Positions 38,118 through 48,447 of a stretch of DNA of 64,000 nt are shown here, in pieces. This DNA comes from Paracamarosporium sp. OC-R06-R3. Lineage: Eukaryota; Ascomycota; Dothideomycetes; Pleosporales; Didymosphaeriaceae. The stretch is from the NCBI GenBank assembly GCA_019828545.1, contig JACVRA010000325.1, forward strand, positions 62,001 to 126,000. Direction: 5' to 3'. Position 1 is the first letter of the stretch. Each line of letters begins with the position of its first letter. Made by a program: the position numbers and the translations under genes. Below the pieces are notes generated by a model, which had not been told where the DNA came from, did not search any database, and was given only the letters and a program-made list of their open reading frames with translations.

Positions 38118-39464
38118 TTATGTCTGTTCCGCCGTGCGCAGCGGGTTCAAAAGTTGGTGTGTTTGGTCGAAGTGTTCGCATACATCTGGTATGTTGGAGA
38201 ACTTCTCGTCGCACTTGTAGCATGGAAAAGGATGGGTGTCCCAGCCGTGAACTTCTCTCATATGGATGAGGGAGTCGGTGGTTGCTTTGTGGTACCGTCG
38301 ATCCGGACCTAGAGGACAGCATGCGAAGAATGTAGTATCGAGCTCTTCACGGTGGCGTTTGATGAAGTGGGCGACGAGGTCTGAAACATCCTTCAGGTTC
38401 ATTTTACAGTTTCGGCAATGCAGTTGCAGGTTGTAAAGTGGTTTTTGTTGAGATTCGGCTTCAGGTGAAGACTTGTGCACTCGTACGAAATGTTTGCGTA
38501 CTTCGGGAACGTTTTGAAAGGTGAGCTCACACTTAGGACATGGGAAAGGGCGCTCGCCCCAGCTATGAATGCCTTTCCAGTGGGGGACATATGTTGTCAG
38601 TGTTGCTTTCCATGCTTGATTCGAACAGCACCTATAGTATACCGAGCTTAGGTCTTCACTGTGACGCTCAATGAAATGGGTCACAAGGCCTTTCAGGTCT
38701 CCGAAGTAGGATTTGCAATTAAAGCAGAACAGTCGTTCCTTTTTGTATGCTGGAAGAGCTTGTGATCGAATTGCGTGACTTTCGATGGTTTCTTCATCGG
38801 ATGAGACATCCATGGCGACATCCTCGTATTCATCAGAGTGCGTTGTAGCATCGATGTCGTGGTCTTCTTCCCAAATTTCTCCAGATTCCCGGCTGTCCGT
38901 CATAATGCTCTCTGGGGGTTCTTCATAATTTCGATTATCTAGTATGATTCCATCATGGGTTGGAACATCTTCACTGATAAACGTTGTCGCTTTCTCGAGA
39001 CCTATTTCCTTTGAATTTGGGGGGAGTGCGGGTAGAGGTATTACAATTCGAGGGGGTTCTGCAGGCTCAAAATGCTCTCTTGGATCCACTCTCTTACCGT
39101 GCTTGATGGCTTCCTCTTCCTGCAGCAGGATGGCCTTCATTTCCTCATACACGCTTATTACCTCTTCTGGTAGCTTAGCTACCTTTTGACGCTTGTTTCG
39201 CACATGCTGAGGTCCGCCGAGTGGTAGAAACTTTGGGGTCGTGTGCTGCCGATGTGCAACTTGTGGAGCGTCCTGTGGTGTAGCAACTTTGACATCGGTA
39301 TAGTAGCCCACTCCTTTAAAAGGTGGTGGAATGGCGTTGGAGAGTGTTTGAAGTTGAGTGAGCATCGAGGCGGTGGTGTTCTCCCTCTGGGCCATGAGCA
39401 CGTCGGACGACACATTTATGGGCTGGTGACCTTGGGCAATCGATCCCGTCGCTGAAGTAGACAT
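38118..39464 (-). CDS. Modular zinc-finger protein (unspliced reading, 448 residues)
   Basis: From the ATG at 39464 an uninterrupted frame of 448 residues ends at the TAA at 38120-38118. The N-terminal ~230 residues are disordered and acidic, with a predicted helix near VYEEMKAILLQEEEAIKHG. Two related modules of ~85 residues follow. Each has a CxxC...HFIxRH finger, a CC...H..H middle part and a classical finger (FPCPKCELTFQNVPEVRKHF...; FPCYKCDEKFSNIPDVCEHF...). This suggests a nucleic-acid-binding or scaffold protein; no ortholog is recognised. A third module lies just downstream in another frame (see 37777-38100). An 83-bp intron (38183-38101, GTATGC...CCAG) would join it in frame to make 534 residues, but it would remove the last His ligands of the second module. 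Which form is real cannot be settled here. Confidence 0.75.
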   Translation of the reverse strand: MSTSATGSIAQGHQPINVSSDVLMAQRENTTASMLTQLQTLSNAIPPPFKGVGYYTDVKVATPQDAPQVAHRQHTTPKFLPLGGPQHVRNKRQKVAKLPEEVISVYEEMKAILLQEEEAIKHGKRVDPREHFEPAEPPRIVIPLPALPPNSKEIGLEKATTFISEDVPTHDGIILDNRNYEEPPESIMTDSRESGEIWEEDHDIDATTHSDEYEDVAMDVSSDEETIESHAIRSQALPAYKKERLFCFNCKSYFGDLKGLVTHFIERHSEDLSSVYYRCCSNQAWKATLTTYVPHWKGIHSWGERPFPCPKCELTFQNVPEVRKHFVRVHKSSPEAESQQKPLYNLQLHCRNCKMNLKDVSDLVAHFIKRHREELDTTFFACCPLGPDRRYHKATTDSLIHMREVHGWDTHPFPCYKCDEKFSNIPDVCEHFDQTHQLLNPLRTAEQT

Positions 39465-39933
39465 TATATGCTAGGAGAAAGTGGACATAGGACTATGAGT
39501 GTTGGCAGCGACGATGATAGACGCTAAGCGGGAAGTCGGTTCCTCTCTCTCATGATTCGCACCGTATGCACAGACCAACGTGGAGCATTCGGTTTTCGAA
39601 TACTTGTAAACGAAGCGCTTGAGAGGGTCTATGTTGCTTCGAATCCAACGCGCACCTGTTGCGCTAATGGAGAGCCCTTAGAGAACGCGGACGTGTTCGT
39701 AGCTAACCCGTTGTGGACAACTTGTTGTCTATTGGCGTCATCACGAGTCACTACACTAGTGTACAAAACAGAACCGACCTTTGACATCAAGACATACCCC
39801 AAGCGATCACAACTCAAACTAAACAGACGTCATGATATCACACTATATCTGCGCAAGATGTGTCCCACGTGCGAGCTCCCTGCATCTATATAGAAGCGCT
39901 GTCATCAAAGTCTCAGTCAATTGGATGTGATAA
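39465..39933. promoter_or_regulatory. Divergent promoter, zinc-finger gene / SDR gene
   Basis: These 469 bases separate two divergent start codons. I see no strong TATA element. A 113-codon frame on the plus strand (39552-39893) has no recognisable features and is taken as chance. Confidence 0.45.
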
Positions 39934-41212
39934 ATGAAGCCCTCGTCTTTTTTCCTACGTCTTTCAACATACACACTCTCCCACACACCATCTTATTCCA
40001 CAAGAGTAACTTTTAAGTCACGCTTTTACACTTCGGTGCCCACCATGCAGGCCGTCAAGAACACCATCGCCGAGAACCTCGGAAAAGTTGTTCCAAACAC
40101 GCATAGTCTCGCCCCAGAAGATAGCCAGTTCTCGCTAGACCAGGTACCTGACCTTTCTGGCAAGGTCGCTGTTGTAACAGGTGGATCAGAAGGCATAGGT
40201 TATGGCTGCACTCATACTCTGCTCACGCACAACATCTCCAAGCTCTTCATCCTCTCCCTGGACTCAGACATTGCTTCGGACGCCATCAATGCCATCAAGG
40301 GCGAGATGGGTGAAGAAGCAGCTAAGAAGGTCGAATGGATGCAATGCGATCTAAGCGATTGGGAGCAAACAGGCAAAGTTGCATTCGACATCGCTGGGAA
40401 GACAGACCGCCTGGACATTCTGATCAACAACGCCGCACGAGGCATCATGACAGTGCAACTAACAAAGAACGGCGTGGACCAACACATGGCGACGAACCAC
40501 ATTGGGCACGTAGTACTGACTTCGCATCTCCTACCCGTGTTGAAAGACACTGCAAGCAAAGGAAACACAGTCCGCATCGTGAACCTGGCATCAAATCTAC
40601 ACGAGCAGACGCCTAAGGAAACAAAGTTCGAAAGCCTAGTGGAGTTGAACAAGGACTACGGCCCCCAACCACAGTATGGCCGGACAAAACTCGCATCTAT
40701 CCTTTACTCAAAGTACCTCGCGCGCCACCTCACCTCGCAAAACCCCAATATCCTCGCCAATGCGACACACCCTGGTATTGTAGACACACGACAAACGACT
40801 GAACACATCCACGAGGCTTTCCCATACCTTGGTTATGGTATGAGCGCCGGCGCGCATCCGTTCAAGAAATCGCAATTCGAGGGCGCAGTGTCGTAAGTTG
40901 AACCCCGAGTACAGAAGTAGCTACGTCTTTTCAGAGGAGGAAGTTTTCTTTTTTCTCATAATAAGACATGCCCTATGTATCTTTCCCCACACTCTGGACT
41001 CAGACTAACTGCTGCTTAGAACTATGTTTGCGGCAACAAAGACGGAGAAGAGTGGACAATATATCTGCCCGCCGGCGATCGTGGAGCAGGGAAGCGATAA
41101 GGCAAATGATGATGAGTTGGGAGAAAATCTGATGGATTTGACGTGGAAAATTGTCAAAGAGAAGACGAAGTCGCAGTCTGCTGACAAGGGGTGCCCGTTT
41201 AGAGAATCCTGA
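39934..41212 (+). CDS. Short-chain dehydrogenase/reductase, probably mitochondrial
   Basis: NAD(P)-dependent oxidoreductase of the classical/extended SDR family, close to the WWOX/retinol-dehydrogenase-like fungal group; the substrate is unknown. Exons are 39934-40892 and 41020-41212 (127-bp intron), 383 residues. The first ~37 residues are rich in Ser, Thr and Arg with no acidic residue (MKPSSFFLRLSTYTLSHTPS...), like a mitochondrial presequence. A second ATG at residue 38 would give the shorter cytosolic form usual for the family. The cofactor site is VAVVTGGSEGIGYG (TGGSEGIG at 82-89). ILINNAARGIM, IVNLASN and the active-site YGRTK (Tyr ~248) follow. The C-terminal exon carries the substrate-cap region and ends CPFRES. 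Dual targeting by alternative start use is possible but not shown. Confidence 0.88.
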
Positions 41213-41906
41213 ATGGGTGCATAGAAGGACGCTGTGTTTTTCCAGGATACAAACTGCAGCAGCATTTGAATGAGAACTATCGAATCTAGATAGTAGATGT
41301 ATATTAGGTTTATAAACGATTTCAACGACGCTGTAACTGGGACTCATGTAGCTGCCTGGGAACGTACATCATATGTGTTATGCCCAGTGATTGTACAGCA
41401 CTTGCAACTGCAGTTCCGGAGAGCTGTTGAAAAGGAAATCATGTCTCCCTGTAAAACAAAGCGTATCTTCATGCCAATTAACCTAAATTCCACAAGCAAC
41501 GCAATGTTGAAATAGAGCTCGAATTCACAAAGAGGCTGCTCCTGCGTCACATGCGCCATTGAACGAGTCACCGACGCTTAACCGGACTTACCAACATAGG
41601 AAATACAAGTGCACTAAATCAGAACTATTCTTGATCAACAAGTGGGTGTGAGGGTCGCAATAATGTTACATTCATTCATTCGTTCGTTAATAGCGATTCA
41701 AGTTTGTGCCGCCAATTCTAGTGATACTCTTGGGTAGACGTGACGCTGACACATCCTGTCTTCTGCTGAGTTCCGGATTTCATGTCCACAAACAACCTCT
41801 TGGTTGTTGCGTTTAGCACGAGTCGACTTCTTCAATTCTCCATCATCCTATCCTGCTCCCTCTTAAAACCCTCCTGCCTTCCACTTCGCTCTATGCCCCC
41901 ATCCTG
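41213..41906. other. Convergent intergenic region
   Basis: This is the 3' flank of the SDR gene and of the small secreted-protein gene. It holds an ATTCATTCATTCGTTCGTT run near 41671-41689 and nothing else that I can support. Confidence 0.4.
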
Positions 41907-42140
41907 TCAGAGTTCCGCCTGCTGGAAGGGCTGCGTCGGTCTTGTCCTTTGCCGCGGCACTGTTGTTGTCGTTGTTGCATCTTGCGATAATTTCCACGCA
42001 GCACCCGCCATGAGCGCAGTCGTGTGCATTGGTTTTTCGTTTTCAAAGACCGCCGGGGTAGGTACTTGTCTTTGGTGTGGCTGAGCTGAGGCGAAAAGGA
42101 GAGAGGAGAGGACGAAGAATAATGAAAAAAGGAGCTTCAT
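41907..42140 (-). CDS. Small secreted protein, 77 residues
   Basis: A single exon starts at the ATG at 42140-42138 and ends in TGA at 41907. The first 19 residues form a textbook signal peptide (MKLLFSLFFVLSSLLFASA) with an ASA-Q cleavage site. The mature part (~58 residues) is polar, has no cysteine, and contains the run DATTTTTVPRQRTRP. A VPRQ-type basic site could be cut by a Kex2-like protease, but this is speculation. Size and secretion make it a candidate small secreted protein. The lack of Cys differs from classical apoplastic effectors. I know no homologue. The main risk is that it is a chance open frame. The signal peptide quality and C-ending codons argue for a gene. Confidence 0.55.
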   Translation of the reverse strand: MKLLFSLFFVLSSLLFASAQPHQRQVPTPAVFENEKPMHTTALMAGAAWKLSQDATTTTTVPRQRTRPTQPFQQAEL

Positions 42141-42807
42141 GTTGGCGGCAAATCAAAAAGGGCGCGCTTTCAAATGGCCTGTACGATGTTGACTTTCTGA
42201 AGCGGTGATATATTGCTCAACTTTTGTTGCGCAGGTACGCGGGTCCGGCGGCGGACGAAGGTCCGCGTGGCTGTGGTAAGGATCGTAGTGATGATGCTGG
42301 ACCGCTACTGGTGGTTCGAGGCTCTCTTAAAAAGGAACAAGGTAGCGTCGCCGTAAGAAGGGTTCGCTTGCGACGTTGACGTGGTGGCTGGCGTATACCT
42401 GCAGCAAGTTGCTTTGTGTCACTGAAGTAAGGGAAAGGTGCGACTGAGGAATGTTTGGAGAGCGACGTTGGAGCAAAATAAGAGAAACATGGCGAGGGCA
42501 AGGGGCTAGTCAAAACGTTATATTGCGGCTGGTTTGCGTTTAAGCCGGACACTATCAATGGTGATCACACGTGGTGCAGAGGATAGCTGCACGTTGACAG
42601 CGGAGGTGTCGCATTGGTTCGCCGCTTCCTCGCCTAGACTTTCCCAGCATCTAGACCCTTATCGCTATCGGTCACGTGCAACCGTACCGACCTCGGGACC
42701 CGCGGTGTGTTCGCGTGCGTGTTTGACGAAACATTAAGTTTCTACTGTTGCGTGTCAAAGCCAAGTTACGATCGAACCTCTCCGCATACCGGAGATCCTC
42801 TAAGATC
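42141..42807. promoter_or_regulatory. Divergent promoter, small secreted protein / APC15-like gene
   Basis: This region of 667 bases lies between two divergent start codons. A 113-codon minus-strand frame here lacks any recognisable feature. No TATA element or repeat stands out. Confidence 0.4.
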
Positions 42808-43976
42808 ATGTTATCGTTACCTACAATAACGCCGCGAGCGGTACGCCCTCCCCCTTCTTGCAGCACATACAGTAAACAAACAACCGCCATCTCAAGCACC
42901 GCTCTTCAGTTCATACCCCCATAGCAGAGACTAATGTCACCGACTAGGATGTCTCCCTCTGGCCGTCTCTCCGCAATCCCCACCAAACGTTCGATACCGA
43001 TCAATCTACCTCTCCAACCCACCCCCACCGCCGTTCACAAAATGCCCATGCCCACGGTGCACCCACCCGCTCTCTCTTCACACAAATCACACTTGATGAA
43101 AACAAGCAAAAGCAACGCAATGCCAACATCCGTCACTTTGGTGCCTCCTGGATCCGTCCACCAGGAATCCAGAAAACATACCAAGCCATGATTGACGAAG
43201 AGAAAGAAATAAAAGAGCAAGAAGCACTTGCGATGCGGGAGCAACAAATGATGGATCTGGCGGCTGCACAGCAAGATGCCGCAAATGCTGAAGCCCGGGA
43301 AGCTGCGGGCGATGACATCGAGGATGAAGAAAGAGATCTCGACGATGATGTGCCGGAGGCGGAGGCCGAAGCCAGCGAATCTGACGTCTCAGCCAGCGAG
43401 AGCGACAACGAAGAGAGTCTAGAGGAAGAGGAAAGCAGGGCAGATGTCACGTTCAATGAGGATAGCTTCATCGAGGGGAGTATGGTTGAAGGAAGGGTCG
43501 GGCAGATGCTTGCCATGGAGGAAGCCTCTATGGAAGGCTCGTTGCTCGAAGAACGCGATCTCGATGATGATATACCGGAGGCTGGCGAATACGAACACAC
43601 TGATTCGTCGTTGATTGACTCGAGCGATGAGGATGATGGGTCGTTTGTGCAGCCGGGAAGCAGGAGGTCGGCGAGGAGCAGACGGAGCTTTGGCGGGGTA
43701 AGGAGCACAAGAAGCAGGAGAAGTTCTGGCATGAGGAGTGCGAGGAGGACGAGTGGCATGATGCAGGCTCATACTTTGGACCAGGCTCACGCGATGGGTC
43801 AGGCTCATGCGATGAGCCAACTTCAAGCGAGGGAACAGATCCGGAACAGTAGGCTGAGTGTGGAGTTGGAGGGGAGCAGTTCGATATTGGAGGGAAGCTC
43901 GTTTTTGAGAAGTAGTCCTGCGGCTGCAAGGAGCAACGTGAGGGCAAGGCTATTCGGGGCTAGGAGTCAGAGATGA
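42808..43976 (+). CDS. Apc15p/Mnd2-like subunit of the anaphase-promoting complex
   Basis: Small subunit of the APC/C ubiquitin ligase, which drives mitotic exit; Apc15/Mnd2 controls release of checkpoint or meiotic inhibitors. Exons are 42808-42840 and 42948-43976 (107-bp intron, GTACGC..CTAG), 353 residues. The 11-codon first exon (MLSLPTITPRA) was found by looking for the conserved MLSLP start. It joins in frame to DVSLWPSL. Other family marks are NANIRHFGASWIRPPGIQKT and YQAMIDEEKE, followed by a helix rich in Gln/Met/Ala. The middle (~125-270) is highly acidic. The C-terminus is Arg/Ser-rich with a repeated QAHAMGQAHAM-type stretch. Without the first exon the protein would appear to start at a downstream Met and lose the conserved N-terminus. 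Confidence 0.83.
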
Positions 43977-44195
43977 TGGAAGAACGATAGTGATGATCGT
44001 TATGATATGATACCCATGCAAGACTATAGGAATATAGCCGGAGTACATAGAAGCTACAAAAACATGTCAAAACCTGAGTCCCTTCTGTCAACCCAGGCCA
44101 GTCTACAGGAATTCCCGCAAGACTTAAACCTAACCCAGGTAGCGGATAATCCGCTCACAGTAATCCAGCAGCCAACACACCATCAAATCAGCCAT

Positions 44196-45120
44196 TTACT
44201 TTGCCAAACTGGCACTAACAACCTCCAAAAAAACCCAAACCTCACCGTACGTCACCGCCCAAGCCTTTCTCTCCTCCACCCTTAGCCCCAGCGCCGCATC
44301 TACACATTCCCCCCAATGAACTAACTCCCAGCAACCCCCCTCGAGCAAGAAGACCTCAAGCATGGCATCAAACCCCCACCGTGCATCCACTCCTGCCCCC
44401 CTCACCTGCTCAAGGCGCCCCATCCACTCCCGCTCCGAAACCCGCTTCATACCCTCAATCCCGCGCCTCACGCTCATCAAAGCCAGATTGCTCAGCCCGT
44501 ACAAACCAGCAACAATATTGTAATACATCATGATGTACTTCAGTGCCTCACCACCATTACCCAAAATCTCCTTCACCAGTGCCTTCCTGGCTTTTCCCAT
44601 TGTCTCTCCGCTGGCGTGAGCAATCAGGAGTTTGGACATGGGTCGGCCTGTACCGATGGGTGCGGTGGCAGCGTAGGCGCTGGTGGGAATGAGGTTGGAA
44701 TTGGTGCGCATGTAGAGTTCCACGTGGATGGAGGAGAATAGGTCGTGCGGGTTCTTAGGATGCGTTTCGAGTATGAGGTCTGAGGCGAGCATTTGGTTGG
44801 GGTAGAGGGCTGAGAGGAGGTAATCTAGGTACACCCTGTGAGTGGTAGTTAGGTCAGAATATAATGGAGAGCTTACTGAGATCGGCGGCGGACCATTCGA
44901 GGGGTGTGTAGGGCGGAGGTGGCGTGTACGGTATGGTACTTGCGAGAGTTACCCCAGAGGAGCATGCAGAGCTGGATGTAGTGCAGCATGGCACGGGCGG
45001 GACTGCGTTGATGAAGGGCACCGGAACAGTGTCTGGAAACGTGACTGTCTTGCCGACATCGACGTGCTCGTCGTTGTTGATCCTGTACAGGTAGTCGGAG
45101 AAGGGGTTGGTGGTCATCAT
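44196..45120 (-). CDS. Conserved-looking protein of unknown function, 290 residues
   Basis: Exons are 45120-44877 and 44824-44196. The 52-bp intron starts GTAAGC; the acceptor must be the second AG (...TACCTAG), because the earlier ...CACAG leads to a stop. The N-terminus (MMTTNPFSDYLYRINNDEHV) is short and polar, followed by a Pro-rich stretch. The rest looks alpha-helical: LNYLLSALYPNQMLASDLI, a GRPMSKLLIAHASGETMGKA loop, then EALKYIMMYYNIVAGLYGL and a Trp/Val/Glu-rich end. No signal peptide, membrane helix or catalytic motif is clear. I do not recognise the family. The coding-strand composition changes from C-rich to G-rich along the gene, the imprint of a skew reversal described in the findings. 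Confidence 0.72.
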
Positions 45121-45677
45121 CGCGGTTGTGGAAGATGCTGGGTCTTTACGTGGACAATCGAGCGCAAAGAAGATAGGGGAGTTTCACTGCGAATGCTCAG
45201 GTAGATGGAGGTCGTAGTCGTGACTTCTATAGAGAACTAAAGGCCCAGACTGTGTAGAGGGAGGGTGATTTTGAAGAAGACAAGGCAAGGCAGCTAGTGA
45301 AACGTATAATAGCGACAATAGAAATAGCGAGCACAATAGAACGAATGGTGAAAAGAGCAGTGAAAGACAACGTATTCAAAGCCCTTCGCGAGGATGGTGA
45401 AGCAAGAGCCGATGAAAGTGACTCTTCACTATAGTAGGAGCAGGGAGAAACTTTGAAGTGATGGACCGTACGATTGATGTAATCACCAAAGTCCTGTACT
45501 TATCATGAATGTAAGCCACCGTAGCAAATCTTCGCCGTTGACTTAGACCGCGTCACATAGTTTTGCGCATCTACGAACAGTCATCGCCGCCACGCAAACG
45601 AAAGTTCATCACGGCGACTTGTTGGAGGGTTGAATGTACATGGTTCGTGTTTCTGCTTCTAACATAGTATACAAAGC
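45121..45677. other. Intergenic, no gene seen
   Basis: This is the upstream region of the 290-residue gene and the 3' flank of the complex I subunit gene. No coding region, RNA gene or repeat is evident. Confidence 0.4.
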
Positions 45678-46298
45678 TCAGTTCGACGAAAAGATCTGGC
45701 GGCCCCGTAAGTGGACGGGTGTCTCGCCCTTGGGCGTATCTGGTATGACTTTCTCCAATTTCTGCCAGAGTCAGATGTTTACAAAATAAGAAAAGTGTGA
45801 GGAAACATACTAGCTTGTCGAATACGCAGCTGTTCAACCTCCGCTCTTGTGATCGGCAGTTCCAGAGTTGGTGGTTCTGGTTGTCCAAGCATTTCCAGTG
45901 GTTGCGGAACTCCTCCAGACAGTGCTCGTTGAGATCCTTGATCCTGCAAAAGAAATCAGCCCTAGATCTTGCTTCAGATGGGGTTCCGGGAGTCGTACAC
46001 GCTCGCCGCACACCTTGTCACCTTGCGGCCTTCCTTCATGCAGTCCAGCTCGCCCCGGCCATTGGCCTCAGTCTTGCACATCATGTAGTCATCATTGTAG
46101 GCCTTGCATCGCGCGCCGATGAAGTACGAGGCGCTGAGAAGAGGAGCAGAGCTGGCGCCAAGCTCCTTGACCTTGGGGATGTCGTCGGGCAGAGGGGTGG
46201 TGTCGATGAGGGCCTGGTCGTTGAATCTGCGGCCAATCAGCACGGAATTGCGGCGGTAGAGCTCCAGAAAACACATACCTAGGTTGACGGCTCGACAT
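45678..46298 (-). CDS. NDUFA8: NADH:ubiquinone oxidoreductase subunit, NDUFA8 homologue (fungal NUPM/20.8 kDa type)
   Basis: Accessory subunit of respiratory complex I on the intermembrane-space side, imported by the Mia40 disulfide relay. Exons are 46298-46279, 46226-45999, 45943-45811 and 45761-45678 (introns 49-55 bp), 154 residues. The first exon encodes only MSSRQP plus part of an Arg codon and joins to FNDQALIDTTPLPDDIPKV. Four CX9C motifs mark the double CHCH domain: CKAYNDDYMMC, CMKEGRKVTRC, CLEEFRNHWKC and CRSQERRLNSC. The end is GETPVHLRGRQIFSSN, characteristic of the family. It is divergent from NUP57 with 357 bases between the start codons. Confidence 0.95.
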
Positions 46299-46655
46299 GT
46301 TGGGTCAATGGCGAGATTGTTGCGCCCTAGAAACTTGAGTGGGAGCTCGCCGGCCTCTTCGTGAAGTGAAGTTGCGTCGGCTTGGCGCGTACAGGGATTC
46401 GGGTAGACGGCCATTGGCTGGCTGCTGCATAGCTTCCCTTCCTTTGACGAGCAAAACAACCTGCAGCGAAAGAGGTCGGAAACGCTTTCAACCCAACGGT
46501 CGCCGGACATCGACAGCCTTTCGCGCAACCGGTGCGCAATAACTTCGGCGCGTTCCCCTGCGCACACACTCTCTCGTCTACTGCACCCGCCAGCGCGGCC
46601 CGTAAACACGCCTGCAAACACGTACCCGAACACCGCATACATCTAGCCATACAAC
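46299..46655. promoter_or_regulatory. Divergent promoter, complex I subunit / nucleoporin
   Basis: These 357 bases carry the promoters of two divergent housekeeping genes. The sequence is moderately GC-rich with C/T-rich stretches on the nucleoporin side. No TATA box is seen. Confidence 0.5.
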
Positions 46656-47995
46656 ATGTCATCGCTCTTCGGCAACGTCGGGCAGACGGAGAGAAAGACG
46701 GGCACTCTATTTGGTTCTACCACTGCCCCGTCGGGCGGCCTCTTTGCCAACTCGCAGAATCAGAATCAGCAACAGCAGCCAACATCGAGCCTTTTTGGAA
46801 ACGCCACAACGAACACACAACAAAACACGAACACAGGCGGTCTGTTTGGCAATCTGAACCAGTCGCAGCAGCAAAATGCACAGCAGAATGCTGGAGGGAA
46901 TCTGTTTGGTGGCCTGGGCCAGTCCCAGCAGCAGCAGCAGCAACCGCAGCAGCAGCAACAGATGAACTTAGGCAACTCTGTCATGGGCGGCTTTGTTCGC
47001 CCTGCGCCTACTCTCAATCCGAACCAACAGCAGCAGCTCCAGCAACAACAGCAAGCTCTTCCTCAGCTTAGACAATCGGTGCATGATCGCTTCGCAAGTG
47101 CTTCTCTCAACGGCGCGCGTGAGTACATAATACTATTCCTATGAACTTGGTTAATACAATACAGGGGAGAAATCTGTGGTCGATCAAATGAAGACGATAG
47201 CCGAGAAATGGGACCCAAATAGCCCAGACTGCGCGTTCCAGTACTACTTCTACAACTCCGTGAAGCCAGAGGAGGCACCTTTCTATGGCCCTCAGCCACA
47301 TGAGGACCATAAGAAATGGGAGGAAGCGCTGGCCAACAAACCTAGTGAAGGCTCCATCCCTCTGCTGGTTCGCGGATTCGAGGAAATGGCGGCGCGTATT
47401 CAATACCAAGTATTCGCCATGAACACGTTGCAAAGTCGACTACATGAGATGAACAATTGCCTTGGCGTGATTAAGGATCAGCACGAATTGACAACCGCGC
47501 CGCGGATTACGAAGGCGAAACAAAAGCACATCGAACATACCCAGCGCATACTTGCGCTTGCTACCAAAGTGCAGATCCTGCGGAATCGGGGATACGCGAT
47601 GGACCAGACGGAGGAGGAGCTGAAGAAGAAGCTTGCTGAGTTGGAGAAAAGGGCATTCGATCCGATCAATGGCGGCCGGCAGGAGGAAATATGGGCACGC
47701 ATGTCGAGCGTGCGGGAGAGTGCACAGAAACTGCAGATTGAGACAGAGAGGCTGGGCAACGCGGCCGCGAACCAGCAAGACAATGGGGCTCTTTCAGAGG
47801 AGGATCAAGTGCAGTTGGAGAAGGTGAGTCTTCTTGTTTCTGAGCGTTGTTGCAAGCTAACGTTTATTGTAGATTCTCAAAGGCTATGACCAACAGTTGC
47901 AACATCTCAAGAAAATGGTCGACGATACAAAGCAAGAATACGAAGATTGGGAGAAGGAACAAACTAAACCAGCAAGATTCAACGCTAGACGATGA
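46656..47995 (+). CDS. NUP57: Nucleoporin Nup57 (Nup54 family), GLFG type
   Basis: Central-channel nucleoporin that pairs with Nsp1 and Nup49 and forms part of the permeability barrier. Exons are 46656-47118, 47165-47823 and 47873-47995 (introns 46 and 49 bp), 414 residues. The N-terminal ~150 residues are a Gln/Asn-rich FG region with SLFGN, TLFGS, GLFAN and GLFGN repeats and long polyglutamine runs. From about residue 160 the Nup54 alpha/beta part follows (QMKTIAEKWDPNSPDCAFQYY; FYNSVKPEEAPFYGPQP). Coiled-coil helices come next (LQSRLHEMNNCLGVIKD; LAELEKRAFDPINGGRQEE), and the last exon encodes LKGYDQQLQHLKKMVDDTK. The Q-runs are CAG-rich and may vary in length between strains. Confidence 0.95.
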
Positions 47996-48447
47996 AGAAT
48001 GAGATAGATTGGCGTGTATGATACCATGCTCAGCACCCAACCATGGCGTTGAGCCACTAGCGGAGCAGTTGGTCACAAGGACATGACGCCCATAATGAAA
48101 AAAGACAGGGAGGAACATTCGCCGGTTGGTATTCTTGGGTTTGGGTACAGCATTGGAGTGACCGATTGCGATGTGACATTGGGGTGCGGAGTTTTTGCAG
48201 GCATATGAAGGGCCAGCGATCTCAGATTCATCTATAAGCCGTAGATACCAGAGCTCATCGCTCAATGCCAACCAAAATACGCTTTAAAGGCACAGTTTTG
48301 TTACAGAGATATGCCGCGATTCCGCTATAATACAGTGCTAACCCATCATATATGACGATTTTGTCCGTTTTTAACGCCAATTGGTGTAAAGTACGTGGAG
48401 TTGCCGATTCTCAGATGTGGACCGGGTGGAAACGTTTGTTTAGGAGC
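47996..48447. other. Convergent intergenic region
   Basis: These are the 3' flanks of NUP57 and TOM5. No further gene or repeat is visible. Confidence 0.45.

Noticed and set aside
41782..42084. 100-codon Cys-containing plus-strand frame
   Set aside because: It is antisense to the secreted-protein candidate, lacks a signal peptide and has no family features.
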